Source: Halomonas sp. (lineage in GTDB: Bacteria > Pseudomonadota > Gammaproteobacteria > Pseudomonadales > Halomonadaceae). From it: a DNA stretch of 58,771 nt. This document shows positions 18,160 through 28,891 of the stretch, piece by piece; positions within the stretch are counted from its first letter, which is position 1, and each line of letters begins with the position of its first letter. Location of the stretch: NCBI RefSeq assembly GCF_020832045.1, contig NZ_JAFIFK010000079.1, positions 1-58,771 of the forward strand, given 5' to 3'. Under the pieces are notes generated by a model. The model was not told the origin of the DNA. It did no database searches and worked only from the letters and a program-made list of their open reading frames with translations. A program made the position numbers and the translations under genes.

Positions 18160-18229
18160 TGTTTTCTCTCCACGATCATTTCGCCATCAGCGTAACCGAT
18201 GTCGTGCTAGCCACGTCAATCATGGCCAG

Positions 18230-19564
18230 CTAGCCACGCATGGCACGGGCCAGGACATCGCTGAACGGCTTGATCAGGTAGCTGGCAAAAGTGCGCTCGC
18301 CAGTATGAATCATCACCTCCGCCGGCATGCCCGCCACCAGTGGCATCTCCTCTGAAAGCAGTGCGTCGTCCACGGCGATGCGAACCTGGTAATAGTCGCT
18401 TGCCGTCATCTCGTCCACCAGGCTGTCAGCGGAGATATGGATGAGCTCCCCCTCGACGGCACGACTTGAGCGCTGATTGAAGGCACTGAAGCGTACGCGT
18501 GCCGGCTGCCCGGGATAGAGGCTGTCGATCTCGTGAACCGGCACCCGAGCCTCCACCACAAAGCCAACGTCGACAGGCACGACGTCCAGTACGGGCTCGC
18601 TGGCGGCGAGCACCGCTCCGCTGCTTCGCAGCCGCAGATCGACGATGCTACCTGCAACCGGCGCGCGAATAGCGGTGCGCTGCACTTCGTCCTCGAGGGC
18701 GGTGATGCGCTCCTCGGCATCGGCGATGTGCGCTTGGACGTCACGCAATCGCTCCCCGGCCTGCTGATGAAACTCCTGACGACGTATCTGACGCTGTAAA
18801 TGATTTTCACTGATCTGCGCGTCGATGCTCGCCACATTGGCTGCTTGCTGGGCCGCCTCCCCTTCCCGCTCGAGAAGTTCGCGTTCCAACTCACGCAGGC
18901 GCTGTCGATCACCATGGCCGCGTTCGAACAGGCTGCGCAAGTCATCCGCCTCTTCGCCAAGCGAGGCGATTCGCTGCCGGTTGACTTCGATCAGTGCTTC
19001 CAGCCCATCACGCTGCTCTTGAAATTGATAAGCCTGCTGCTCGAGTGTTGCCAGGGTCCCCTCCAGCGCCTGCCGTCTGGCGAAAAACAGCCCCTGCTGA
19101 ACCGCCATCGCTTCTTTCACACGGCGCGACTCACTGTCGCGAAGGTCGGCAGGAAAAACCAATGCCTCTTGTTCGGCCAGGTCGGCTGTGAGCCTCACTT
19201 CACTGGCACGGTTGAGCAGGTACTGATTACGCGCCAGTTGGAGCTGAGAACGCGCCCGGGTATCGTCAAGCACCACCAGAATCTCACCCGCCTCGACGTT
19301 ATCGCCATCGTCCACCCGGATCTCACTGACGATACCCCCTTCGTAGTGCTGCACTGTCCGCGTGAACGAGGCCGCCGCGACCTTACCCGACACCACGACA
19401 CCTACCGCCAGGTTGGCCACGACCGCCCAGCCACCAAAGCCACCGAAGGCAATCAGCAGTATCAACAGGCCGAAGCGCTGCCAAGGGCGAGGGTCGATAG
19501 GCGGCGTTAGCGTGGCGGCATCACGCCGCGCTTGCGCTTGCTCCTGCTCGGCCTGATACATCAC
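18230..19564 (-). CDS. HlyD-family type I secretion adaptor (membrane fusion protein)
   Basis: A 444-residue periplasmic adaptor. A short cytoplasmic N terminus is followed by one membrane helix (about residues 31-55), then the lipoyl-like VVSGKVAAASFTRTVQHYEGGIVSEI strand region. A long coiled coil (about 110-290, rich in Q, E, R and L) and a C-terminal beta-barrel (FVVEARVPVHEIDSLYPGQPARVRFSAF) complete the HlyD/PrtE layout. It overlaps the ATPase gene by 4 bases. The pair should form the inner-membrane part of a type I exporter; no TolC-type outer-membrane gene is present in the window. Confidence 0.9.
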   Translation of the reverse strand: MMYQAEQEQAQARRDAATLTPPIDPRPWQRFGLLILLIAFGGFGGWAVVANLAVGVVVSGKVAAASFTRTVQHYEGGIVSEIRVDDGDNVEAGEILVVLDDTRARSQLQLARNQYLLNRASEVRLTADLAEQEALVFPADLRDSESRRVKEAMAVQQGLFFARRQALEGTLATLEQQAYQFQEQRDGLEALIEVNRQRIASLGEEADDLRSLFERGHGDRQRLRELERELLEREGEAAQQAANVASIDAQISENHLQRQIRRQEFHQQAGERLRDVQAHIADAEERITALEDEVQRTAIRAPVAGSIVDLRLRSSGAVLAASEPVLDVVPVDVGFVVEARVPVHEIDSLYPGQPARVRFSAFNQRSSRAVEGELIHISADSLVDEMTASDYYQVRIAVDDALLSEEMPLVAGMPAEVMIHTGERTFASYLIKPFSDVLARAMRG

Positions 19565-21312
19565 GTCCGCGCCTCGCGCGCTGCGCGCCTCGGCTCCGGC
19601 GCCTGTCCCCCGAACGCTGCCGTTGCGTTGCGTCTGCTGGTGTCGGCATCCAGGCGTGACAGCACATCATCGCGAGCGCCTCGGAGGCGCAGGCGTCCCT
19701 CATCAAGCAACAGCAACGTATCGACGCTAGCCAGTACGCTGCGTCGGTGGGTGATCACGATAACGCTGACACCAGCCTGCTTGAGCTTGTCCAACGCTGC
19801 CGACAGCGCACGCTCGCCGGCATCGTCGAGATTGGCATTGGGCTCGTCGAGGACCACCAACACGGGATCGCCATACAAGGCACGAGCCAGGGCCACCCGC
19901 TGACGCTGCCCGCGTGACAGCATGGTGCCAGACCGGCCGAGCCGGGTTTCATAGCCGTCGGGCAGGCGCAGGATCATGTCGTGTACACCGGCCTTGCGTG
20001 CCGCCTCGACGACGCGGTGAGCGCAGAGCTCACCGAAGCGGGCAATGTTGTCGCTAACCGTGCCATCGAACAGCTCGATCTCCTGGGGCAAATAGCCCAG
20101 GAAAGGTCCCAGCAGGGCGCGATCCCAGTGTTCGAGACTGGCACCATCCAGGCGGATCGTGCCCCGCTCCGGCAGTTGGGCGCCTATCAGCAAACGGGCC
20201 AGGGAGCTCTTGCCGGCGGCACTAGGCCCGATGATGCCGACGTGTTCGCCGGGAGCGACACGAAAGGTAATCCCGTCGAGAACGGCTCTCTCGGACCCGG
20301 GCGGCCTCAGCGTGACCGACTCGACGGCCACCGCTCCCTGCGGTGCCGGTAGCGCCAGCCGCTGCCGCTCGGCGGGTACTTCGCGAAGCAGCTTTGCAAG
20401 TCGTCGGTAGGCGTCGCGGGCGCTCACGAAGCTCCGCCAGCCGCCAATCATGCTATCAATGGGTGCCAAGGCGCGCGCCAGAATGATCGAGGCAGCAATC
20501 ATGACGCCCGGGGTGATACTGCCTTCTAGCACCAGCAACGCCCCCAGGCCGAGGATCAACGACTGCGACGCCAGCCTCAGCGTCCTGGCGGACTGGGTCA
20601 AGCCGCTGGCACGGTCGCTTGCTCGCGATTGCATGGCAAGGCCGATCCTGTGCCCAGCGAGCCAGCGCTGCCGCAGCGCCGGCAACATACCCAGCGACCG
20701 GACCACTTCCGCACCATTCAGGCTGTCCGAGACCTGACCGCGCGCCTCACGATAGCGCTCGCCAGCCTCGCCCATGAGCCCGCGTGTCGCCTTTTCGTTA
20801 GCCAGCGTCAAGCCGATGAGAATCAACCCTGCCAGGCTGGCAAAAGCACCGAGCCAAGGATGGAAGAGAAACAACAGCGCCAGGTAGAGCGGTACCCAAG
20901 GGGCGTCGAAGAAGGCAAAAAGACCGTTGCCCGAGACGAACTGACGTAGCGTGCGCAGGTCGTCCAGCGGTTGCACCGAGCCCCCCTTGCCGGCTACACG
21001 CTGAGCGAAGACGGCATGGTAAAGGCGCGGCCCCAGACAGGTATCGAGGTAGTTGCCGGCACGCACCAGTAGCCGTCCTCGCACGAGGTCCAGAAGCCCC
21101 ATCACGGCTAGCAGGAACAGCGCGACCAGGGTGAGCAGTATCAGGGTCTCGCGGCTACCGGTGGCGAGCACCCTGTCGTAGACCTGCAGCATGTAGAGCG
21201 CCGGCACCAACATCAGGACATTGACGAAAAGACTAAAGCCGAGCACCCATAGCAGGATCGGCCGACACTTGCGCAGCGCTCCTGCGAGATCGTCGTCGGT
21301 CTCGGAGGCCAT
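19561..21312 (-). CDS. Type I secretion ABC transporter/ATPase (PrtD-like)
   Basis: A 583-residue fused membrane and ATPase subunit. Five to six membrane helices occupy residues 18-300 with no N-terminal C39-peptidase domain, so it belongs to the PrtD/AprD class for RTX-type cargo rather than the HlyB class. The ATPase has Walker A IIGPSAAGKSSLARLL, signature LSRGQRQRVALARALYG, Walker B VLVVLDEPNANLD and switch H in VITHRRS. It overlaps the adaptor gene. The divergent RTX/beta-helix gene at 21688 is the obvious candidate substrate. Confidence 0.92.
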   Translation of the reverse strand: MASETDDDLAGALRKCRPILLWVLGFSLFVNVLMLVPALYMLQVYDRVLATGSRETLILLTLVALFLLAVMGLLDLVRGRLLVRAGNYLDTCLGPRLYHAVFAQRVAGKGGSVQPLDDLRTLRQFVSGNGLFAFFDAPWVPLYLALLFLFHPWLGAFASLAGLILIGLTLANEKATRGLMGEAGERYREARGQVSDSLNGAEVVRSLGMLPALRQRWLAGHRIGLAMQSRASDRASGLTQSARTLRLASQSLILGLGALLVLEGSITPGVMIAASIILARALAPIDSMIGGWRSFVSARDAYRRLAKLLREVPAERQRLALPAPQGAVAVESVTLRPPGSERAVLDGITFRVAPGEHVGIIGPSAAGKSSLARLLIGAQLPERGTIRLDGASLEHWDRALLGPFLGYLPQEIELFDGTVSDNIARFGELCAHRVVEAARKAGVHDMILRLPDGYETRLGRSGTMLSRGQRQRVALARALYGDPVLVVLDEPNANLDDAGERALSAALDKLKQAGVSVIVITHRRSVLASVDTLLLLDEGRLRLRGARDDVLSRLDADTSRRNATAAFGGQAPEPRRAAREART

Positions 21313-21687
21313 GGCTAAGGTCCCCTTCGAAGAGCTATCACCGGCACGCGCTGGGGGCGTGCACGAAAATGGAAAGGACTTGAAACGGGGCAGCCTAACA
21401 GAGCGAAAGCGAAGCCTTGGCTACGGAATGATCGTTTTCGTGACGAACAGTATGATTTATGTACTTATCCTTTCGTTTCCGGCCGACAATTGGTCAACGC
21501 CACCCCCTTTATCCATCGCCTTCAGGTGCTAATCGCCAGGTTGGATTAGCGGTTACAATATCGACTGACCTAGTTATCCTTTCGCCATAACAGCTCCTCC
21601 TACCTATTTTTCTCATCTCTCAGCGGTTAGGATTTTGCCGCCCGTTACATCGCGATTCACAAGAAAAAGCGTATAAGGAGAGACGAC
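21313..21687. promoter_or_regulatory. Divergent intergenic region, secretion pair / RTX cargo
   Basis: This 375-base gap is more AT-rich than the genes beside it and must hold both promoters. It contains a perfect inverted repeat GCTAATC (21528-21534) / GATTAGC (21544-21550) and an 11-base direct repeat TTATCCTTTCG at 21465-21475 and 21574-21584. The cargo gene has a TAAGGAGAG ribosome site. I could not assign a convincing -35/-10 pair. Confidence 0.45.
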
Positions 21688-23529
21688 ATGCCCGTGTTGA
21701 AGGCCAGCCCATCGACCACGGCAAACGCCTTGCAAACCCTGATCGATGAGGCACCGAGAGGTGCCACGATCGAGCTCTCGCCGGGGGAGTATAGCCTCGA
21801 CAGCCCGCTGACCATTGACCGCTCAGACCTTACTCTCAAGGGAGCAGGATCCGACAGTACCCACTTAACCTTCACTAGCAGTGCCCTGGATCAGGGCCAC
21901 GCCATCAAAGTGGACGGTACGGCGGATAGCCTCACCCTCGGCACGCTCGACGCCGCTGCTCGCCAAGGCGACACGGATATCGTCATTGATACCGACGTGG
22001 AAGTGGGCGACACCCTGCGTCTGTGGCAAGACAATGATGGCGACTTTTTCGATGAGATCGGCGACAGCGCTTGGCGTAAGCAGCAACATGCCGAGCTACG
22101 CACCAGCATGGCTACGGTCACCGCAGTGGAAGACGGGAGAGTGAGCCTGGATCGCGGTGTACATTTCGACTTCGAGGCGGGAAAGACCCAAGTGGAAAGG
22201 CTCGAGACTATCGATGACGTTTCGCTCTCCGGTTTCGGAATCGATTTCGACCTCGGTGTGCCCGACAGTGCTGCCTTTCACAACACCGAAAGCGAACTGA
22301 CCGGATTTCACGGACTGTTTCTCGACGGAACCACCGGCGCCGAACTGCGCGACATAAGCGTCGTCGACGGCCCTTCAACCGCTTTTCATTTCTCACGCAC
22401 ACTGGATGCCGACGTCACCGATATTACCGCCGAAGGCGCTTTCAACAAGGGGAGCGGTGGTAACGGCTACGCCTATGAATTGCGCGAGAGTTATGATGGC
22501 AACTTTACCGGCCTGGAAGACAGCGGCATGCGACACGGCTTGGTCTTCGCCTCTTGGCGCTCTTCCGTCGACAATGACATCCAGATCGCCCGTACCGATC
22601 GCGACATCAACTTCCATGGGGGTCGCGACCACGGCAATCAGGTGCGGGTCGAGCGCTCCCTACGCGATCCCGAAGACGATGGGCTGTCGCCGACCCTATG
22701 GGTCAATGAAGGGGGACACACCTTCGGCGCCCCCACCGATCCGGATGCCAACGTGGTGCGCTTCGACTATGTCGTCGGCTCCCGGCGTGCCGACGTGATT
22801 CACGGCAGTGATGATGGCGTCTATCTCAATGGCGGCTTGGGAGACGACACGTTGATTGGCGGGGCGGGTAACGACATATTGCAAAGCGGCCCCGGCGATG
22901 ACTGGAACGACGGTGCCAATGTCCTGATCGGCGGTGGCGGTACCAACACTGCGCTCTACACGGGCGACGTTTCCGCTTACCACATCGATTTCAGCGACGA
23001 TACGGTCAGGGTTCGCGACGACAAGGGCACTGACGATACGCTCGTCGACATGCAGTATGCGGTATTCGGTGACGGCTCCACGCTGCACGTTGCCTCACGC
23101 CGGCTGTTCGATGCCGAACCGATGCCCGTGCCCAGCGAAGAGGACGTTCTCTCCAGCGACGGCCTGCTGCCTGCGCTGATCGACGACACGACCGACCTTG
23201 TGGTAACCGGCAATATCCTCAACGAATGGGAAGGTGGCCACAGCGCCGAAGTCTTCGTCGAGAACGTAAGCCGGGATGCTCTGGTCGTGCCCGATCTACG
23301 CGTCGAGTTGAGCGACGAGATGGATACGCTGTGGAATGGCGAGTACAGCCGTGAAGGCGATGCCTATACGATAAGCGACGCACGGGAGCTGGCACCGGGT
23401 GAGGCCTGGCGGTTCGCCTATCGGGCCAATGGCGACGACAAGCGGCTGCCGGAATCGATCGAGGCGGACGACCTGGAACTGCAGCTACTGGGTATGGAGG
23501 CGCCGCACTTCGACGAGGCGCTGGCCTGA
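21688..23529 (+). CDS. RTX / right-handed beta-helix exported protein with CBM2-like region
   Basis: A 613-residue acidic protein in three parts. Residues 1-360 look like a right-handed parallel beta-helix of the pectate-lyase/epimerase fold, starting LIDEAPRGATIELSPGEYSL. Residues about 365-425 hold RTX-type glycine/aspartate nonapeptides such as GGLGDDTLIGGAGNDIL, which bind calcium. Residues about 505-600 resemble a family-2 carbohydrate-binding module (NILNEWEGGHSAEVFVENVS, then LWNGEYSREGD and ELAPGEAWRF). There is no Sec signal, as expected for type I secretion, and the secretion genes are divergent next door. The AlgE epimerase DPHE motif is not seen, so its catalytic activity, if any, is unknown. 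Confidence 0.8.
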   Translation: MPVLKASPSTTANALQTLIDEAPRGATIELSPGEYSLDSPLTIDRSDLTLKGAGSDSTHLTFTSSALDQGHAIKVDGTADSLTLGTLDAAARQGDTDIVIDTDVEVGDTLRLWQDNDGDFFDEIGDSAWRKQQHAELRTSMATVTAVEDGRVSLDRGVHFDFEAGKTQVERLETIDDVSLSGFGIDFDLGVPDSAAFHNTESELTGFHGLFLDGTTGAELRDISVVDGPSTAFHFSRTLDADVTDITAEGAFNKGSGGNGYAYELRESYDGNFTGLEDSGMRHGLVFASWRSSVDNDIQIARTDRDINFHGGRDHGNQVRVERSLRDPEDDGLSPTLWVNEGGHTFGAPTDPDANVVRFDYVVGSRRADVIHGSDDGVYLNGGLGDDTLIGGAGNDILQSGPGDDWNDGANVLIGGGGTNTALYTGDVSAYHIDFSDDTVRVRDDKGTDDTLVDMQYAVFGDGSTLHVASRRLFDAEPMPVPSEEDVLSSDGLLPALIDDTTDLVVTGNILNEWEGGHSAEVFVENVSRDALVVPDLRVELSDEMDTLWNGEYSREGDAYTISDARELAPGEAWRFAYRANGDDKRLPESIEADDLELQLLGMEAPHFDEALA

Positions 23530-23563
23530 GACAGGAATGGCGTGGCGGGAAGCGAAAATAACG

Positions 23564-23588
23564 GAGGGCGCCTCAATGAGGCGCCCTC
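23564..23588. terminator. Bidirectional terminator hairpin between RTX gene and sucD
   Basis: A perfect 10-bp stem (GAGGGCGCCT / AGGCGCCCTC) with a five-base loop lies between the convergent genes. On the minus strand a partly T-rich stretch (TTATTTT) follows two bases later. Confidence 0.7.
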
Positions 23589-23613
23589 GCGTCGTCACCG
23601 CGATAAGCAGCGC

Positions 23614-24486
23614 TTACCAGCCGGTCACGTCCTTCAGTGCATCGCCGATCTCGGCCAGGGAGCGAACGGTACGCACACCGGCATCTTCCAGTGCGGCAAA
23701 TTTCTCGTCTGCGGTACCCTTGCCACCGGAAATGATCGCACCGGCGTGGCCCATGCGCTTGCCCGGAGGCGCCGTGACACCAGCGATGTAGGACACCACC
23801 GGCTTGGTCACGTTGGCCTTGATGTAGGCAGCCGCTTCTTCTTCCGCAGTACCGCCGATCTCGCCGATCATGACGATCGCCTCGGTCTTCGGATCCTTCT
23901 CGAACATCTCCAGGATATCGATGAAGTTGGAGCCCGGAATCGGATCGCCGCCGATGCCCACGCAGGTGGACTGGCCGAAGCCGTGATCGGTGGTCTGCTT
24001 GACCGCTTCGTAAGTCAGGGTGCCGGAACGCGACACGATACCGACACGGCCCGGCTTGTGGATATGACCCGGCATGATACCGATCTTGCACTCGCCCGGC
24101 GTGATGACGCCCGGACAGTTGGGACCGATCAGGCGTACGCCCAGCTCATCGCACTTGACCTTGACGTCGAGCATGTCCAGCGTCGGAATGCCTTCGGTGA
24201 TGCACACGATCAGCTTGATGCCCGCATTGGCGGCCTCGAGGATCGAGTCCTTGCAGAAGGCAGCCGGCACGTAGATCACGCTGGCTTCGGCACCGGTCTT
24301 CTCGACCGCTTCCTTGACGGTATTGAACACCGGCAGGCCCAGGTGCTCCTGGCCGCCCTTGCCCGGGGTCACGCCGCCGACCATCTTGGTACCGTAGGCG
24401 ATCGCCTGTTCGGAGTGGAAGGTCCCCTGGCCGCCGGTGAAGCCCTGGCAGATGACCTTGGTGTTCTTGTCGATCAGGATACTCAT
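23614..24486 (-). CDS. sucD: Succinyl-CoA synthetase alpha subunit
   Basis: A 290-residue alpha subunit of succinyl-CoA ligase, which makes succinate and a nucleoside triphosphate from succinyl-CoA. It has the CoA-binding Rossmann start [19 protein letters not shown] and the phosphohistidine loop [15 protein letters not shown] with active His247. The start codon overlaps the last base of the sucC stop (TAATG). It is the last gene of the sdh-suc cluster. Confidence 0.97.
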   Translation of the reverse strand: MSILIDKNTKVICQGFTGGQGTFHSEQAIAYGTKMVGGVTPGKGGQEHLGLPVFNTVKEAVEKTGAEASVIYVPAAFCKDSILEAANAGIKLIVCITEGIPTLDMLDVKVKCDELGVRLIGPNCPGVITPGECKIGIMPGHIHKPGRVGIVSRSGTLTYEAVKQTTDHGFGQSTCVGIGGDPIPGSNFIDILEMFEKDPKTEAIVMIGEIGGTAEEEAAAYIKANVTKPVVSYIAGVTAPPGKRMGHAGAIISGGKGTADEKFAALEDAGVRTVRSLAEIGDALKDVTGW

Positions 24487-25652
24487 TACTTGCCCTCCGC
24501 TGCCTTGACGACCTGCTGAGCCGCATCGGTCAGACTGGTAGCAGCGATGATGTTCAGACCGCTGGAAGCCAGTTTCTCGGCACCCAGCTCGGCGTTGTTA
24601 CCCTCGAGACGTACCACTACCGGCACGTTGACGCCGACCTGTTCGACCGCCCCGATGATGCCTTCCGCGATCATGTCGCAGCGCACGATACCGCCGAAGA
24701 TGTTGACCAGTACGGACTTGACGTTATCGTCGGAGAGGATCAGCTTGAAGGCTTCCGCCACGCGCTCCTTGGTTGCACCGCCACCCACGTCGAGGAAGTT
24801 GGCCGGCTTGCCGCCATTGAGGTTGACGATGTCCATGGTGCCCATGGCCAGACCGGCGCCGTTCACCATGCAGCCAATGTTACCTTCCAGGGCCACGTAG
24901 TTGAGTTCCCAGGCAGCCGCTTCGGCCTCACGCTCGTCTTCCTGTGAGGGGTCGCGCATCGCCTGCAGGTCCGGGTGGCGATACAGCGCATTGCTGTCCA
25001 GGCCGAGCTTGGCATCGAGGCAGTGCAGGTTGCCTTGATCGGTGATCACCAGCGGGTTGATCTCGAGCAGCGCCAGATCCTTCTCATGGAACAGACGCGA
25101 CAGGCCCAGGAAGATCTTGGTGAACTGCTTCACCTGGTCGCCTTTCAGACCCAGGGCGAAGGCCAGCTCACGCGCCTGGTACGGCTGCGCACCGACCAGC
25201 GGGTCGATCTCGACCTTGAGGATCTTCTCGGGGGTTTCCTCGGCGACCTTCTCGATCTCGACGCCACCCTCGGTGGAGGCCATGAACACTACACGACGCG
25301 TGGTGCGGTCGACCACCGCCCCCAGATAAAGCTCTTCGGCGATGTCGGTGCAGGTCTCGACCAGAATCTTGGCGACCGGCTGACCCTTCTCGTCGGTCTG
25401 GAAGGTCACCAGATTCTTGCCCAGCCACTGCTCGGCAAACGCCTTGGCTTCTTCCGGGCTCTTGATCAGCTTGACCCCGCCGGCCTTGCCGCGGCCACCG
25501 GCGTGGACCTGAGCCTTGACGACCCACATGTCGCCACCGATCTTCTTGCAGGCTTCAGCCGCTTCCTCGGGGGTATCGACTGCGAAGCCCTTGGAAACCG
25601 GCAGACCATAATCAGCAAACAGCTGCTTGCCTTGATACTCGTGAAGGTTCAT
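24486..25652 (-). CDS. sucC: Succinyl-CoA synthetase beta subunit
   Basis: A 388-residue ATP-grasp subunit opening with [19 protein letters not shown]. The nucleotide-binding [19 protein letters not shown] block and the [20 protein letters not shown] block are characteristic. It supplies the nucleotide site of the succinyl-CoA synthetase heterotetramer. It overlaps sucD and lies 164 bases downstream of lpdA, with a hairpin in the gap. Confidence 0.97.
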   Translation of the reverse strand: MNLHEYQGKQLFADYGLPVSKGFAVDTPEEAAEACKKIGGDMWVVKAQVHAGGRGKAGGVKLIKSPEEAKAFAEQWLGKNLVTFQTDEKGQPVAKILVETCTDIAEELYLGAVVDRTTRRVVFMASTEGGVEIEKVAEETPEKILKVEIDPLVGAQPYQARELAFALGLKGDQVKQFTKIFLGLSRLFHEKDLALLEINPLVITDQGNLHCLDAKLGLDSNALYRHPDLQAMRDPSQEDEREAEAAAWELNYVALEGNIGCMVNGAGLAMGTMDIVNLNGGKPANFLDVGGGATKERVAEAFKLILSDDNVKSVLVNIFGGIVRCDMIAEGIIGAVEQVGVNVPVVVRLEGNNAELGAEKLASSGLNIIAATSLTDAAQQVVKAAEGK

Positions 25653-25762
25653 CGATTCATGCCATTGGTTGCATGTGACTCGAACGGCAACCGCGACACA
25701 CCGCCTGCGGCGATGCGAGTCGGGTCACCCCCGTTCGCACCCGATACATTGCCGGGCACGAC

Positions 25763-25783
25763 GCGCCATCCCCTGGATGGCGC
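25763..25783 (-). other. Hairpin in the lpdA-sucC gap
   Basis: A perfect 9-bp stem (GCGCCATCC / GGATGGCGC) with a three-base loop lies 34 bases after the lpdA stop. No T-tract follows, so it is more likely an mRNA-processing or stabilising element than a full terminator. Confidence 0.5.
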
Positions 25784-25816
25784 TCGTTGTTACGTCTACA
25801 GCGTGAGCTGGCTTAC

Positions 25817-27304
<1,488 letters not shown>

Positions 27305-28849
27305 TCAGACATCCAGCAGCAGACGAGCCGGATCCTCGAGCAGCTCCTTGATGGTGACAAGGAACTGCACCGCATCCTTGCCATCGATCATACGGTGGTC
27401 GTATGACAGGGCCAGGTACATCATCGGGCGGATCTCGACCTTACCTTTAACGGCCATCGGGCGTTCCTGGATCTTGTGCATGCCCAGGATAGCGGTCTGC
27501 GGCGGGTTGATGATCGGGGTCGACATCAGCGAGCCGAAGATACCGCCGTTGGTGATGGTGAAGGTGCCACCCTGCATCTCGTCGATGCCGAGCTTGCCGT
27601 CACGTGCACGCTTGCCGAAATCGACAATGCCCTTTTCGACGTCGGCGATCTTCATGCTGTCGGTGTCACGCAGCACCGGTACCACCAGGCCACGGTCGGT
27701 GGAAACCGCCACGCCGATATCCTGATAGCCGTGATAGACAATATCGGTGCCGTCGATGGAAGCATTGACGTCGGGGAAGCGCTTGAGCGCCTCGGAGGCC
27801 GCCTTGACGAAGAAGCCCATGAAACCGAGCTTGACGTCGTGGGCTTTCAGGAAGGTGTCCTTGTACTGCGAGCGCAGGTCCATTACCGCACCCATGTCCA
27901 CCTCATTGTAAGTGGTGAGCATGGCGGCGGTTTGCTGTGCCTGGACCAGGCGCTTGGCGATGGTCTGGCGCAGGCGGCTCATCGGTACGCGCTTCTCGGG
28001 ACGCTCGCCCTCGAAGGCCGGCACCGCGGAAGCGGCTTGCTTGGGGGCTGCGGCAGGCGCCGCGGTCTTCTTGGCTGTGCCGGCCTGTACGGCGCGCTGC
28101 ACGTCCTCCTTGAGGATGCGCCCCCCCTTGCCGGTACCGTCGATCTTGCTGACGTCCAGATCATGCTCGGCAACCATCTTGCGCGCTGCCGGCGCCAGGA
28201 TCTTGTCGCCGATCTTCTCATCGCCGGAACCGTCGTCGGCAGAAGCCGCCGGCGTTTCGTCCGCCATCGTCGCGGCCCCACCGGCACCTTCAGTGAAGAT
28301 GGCCAGCACCGCTTCGGATGCGACCTGGCTGCCCTCTTCCGCCTTGATCTCGGCGATAGCGCCATCGGCAGGAGCCACCACCTCGAGCACTACCTTGTCG
28401 GTCTCGATGTCGGCCAGCACCTCGTCACGCTTGACCGCCTCGCCGACTTTCTTGTGCCAGGTGGCCACGGTGCCTTCCTGAATCGACTCGGGGAAGGTCG
28501 GCGCCTTCACCTCATGAGACTTGCCGCCGGTGGCCGGTGCTGCCTTGGCCTCGCTCTTCTGAGCATCGGCTTTCTCGCTCTTCTCTTTCTTCTGCTCACC
28601 GCCTTTGGCGCTGCCTGCACCGATCCGGCCAAGCACCTGCTCGGACTGTACGGTGTCGCCCTCTTCCACCAGCACCTCGGAGAGGGTGCCGGCTTCCGGC
28701 GCCACCACTTCGAGCACCACCTTGTCGGTTTCGATCTCGACGATCAGCTCATCGCGCTCGACGCTATCCCCCGGCTTCTTGTGCCAGGCCGCCACGCTGC
28801 CTTCGGCAACGGATTCCGGAAAGGTGGGCGCTTTGATCTCGGTAGCCAT
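27305..28849 (-). CDS. sucB: 2-oxoglutarate dehydrogenase E2 (dihydrolipoyl succinyltransferase), two lipoyl domains
   Basis: A 514-residue E2. Two tandem lipoyl domains are present, with lipoylated lysines at 43 and 152, each in an ETDKVVLEV motif and joined by a Lys/Glu/Ala-rich linker. The E1/E3-binding domain spans about 217-253 ([20 protein letters not shown]), and the catalytic domain has the DHRMIDG active-site motif around 484-490. It lies between sucA and lpdA. Typical proteobacterial SucB has one lipoyl domain and about 405 residues, so the extra domain explains the length. Confidence 0.96.
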   Translation of the reverse strand: MATEIKAPTFPESVAEGSVAAWHKKPGDSVERDELIVEIETDKVVLEVVAPEAGTLSEVLVEEGDTVQSEQVLGRIGAGSAKGGEQKKEKSEKADAQKSEAKAAPATGGKSHEVKAPTFPESIQEGTVATWHKKVGEAVKRDEVLADIETDKVVLEVVAPADGAIAEIKAEEGSQVASEAVLAIFTEGAGGAATMADETPAASADDGSGDEKIGDKILAPAARKMVAEHDLDVSKIDGTGKGGRILKEDVQRAVQAGTAKKTAAPAAAPKQAASAVPAFEGERPEKRVPMSRLRQTIAKRLVQAQQTAAMLTTYNEVDMGAVMDLRSQYKDTFLKAHDVKLGFMGFFVKAASEALKRFPDVNASIDGTDIVYHGYQDIGVAVSTDRGLVVPVLRDTDSMKIADVEKGIVDFGKRARDGKLGIDEMQGGTFTITNGGIFGSLMSTPIINPPQTAILGMHKIQERPMAVKGKVEIRPMMYLALSYDHRMIDGKDAVQFLVTIKELLEDPARLLLDV

Positions 28850-28891
28850 GTCGTATCCCTTGTATGTTCTCTCTCGTCCCGGTGGAATTGC

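Noticed and set aside
21688..23529. AlgE-type mannuronan C5-epimerase
   Set aside because: The beta-helix plus RTX layout is similar, but the catalytic DPHE motif is not present and the C-terminal region resembles CBM2 instead.
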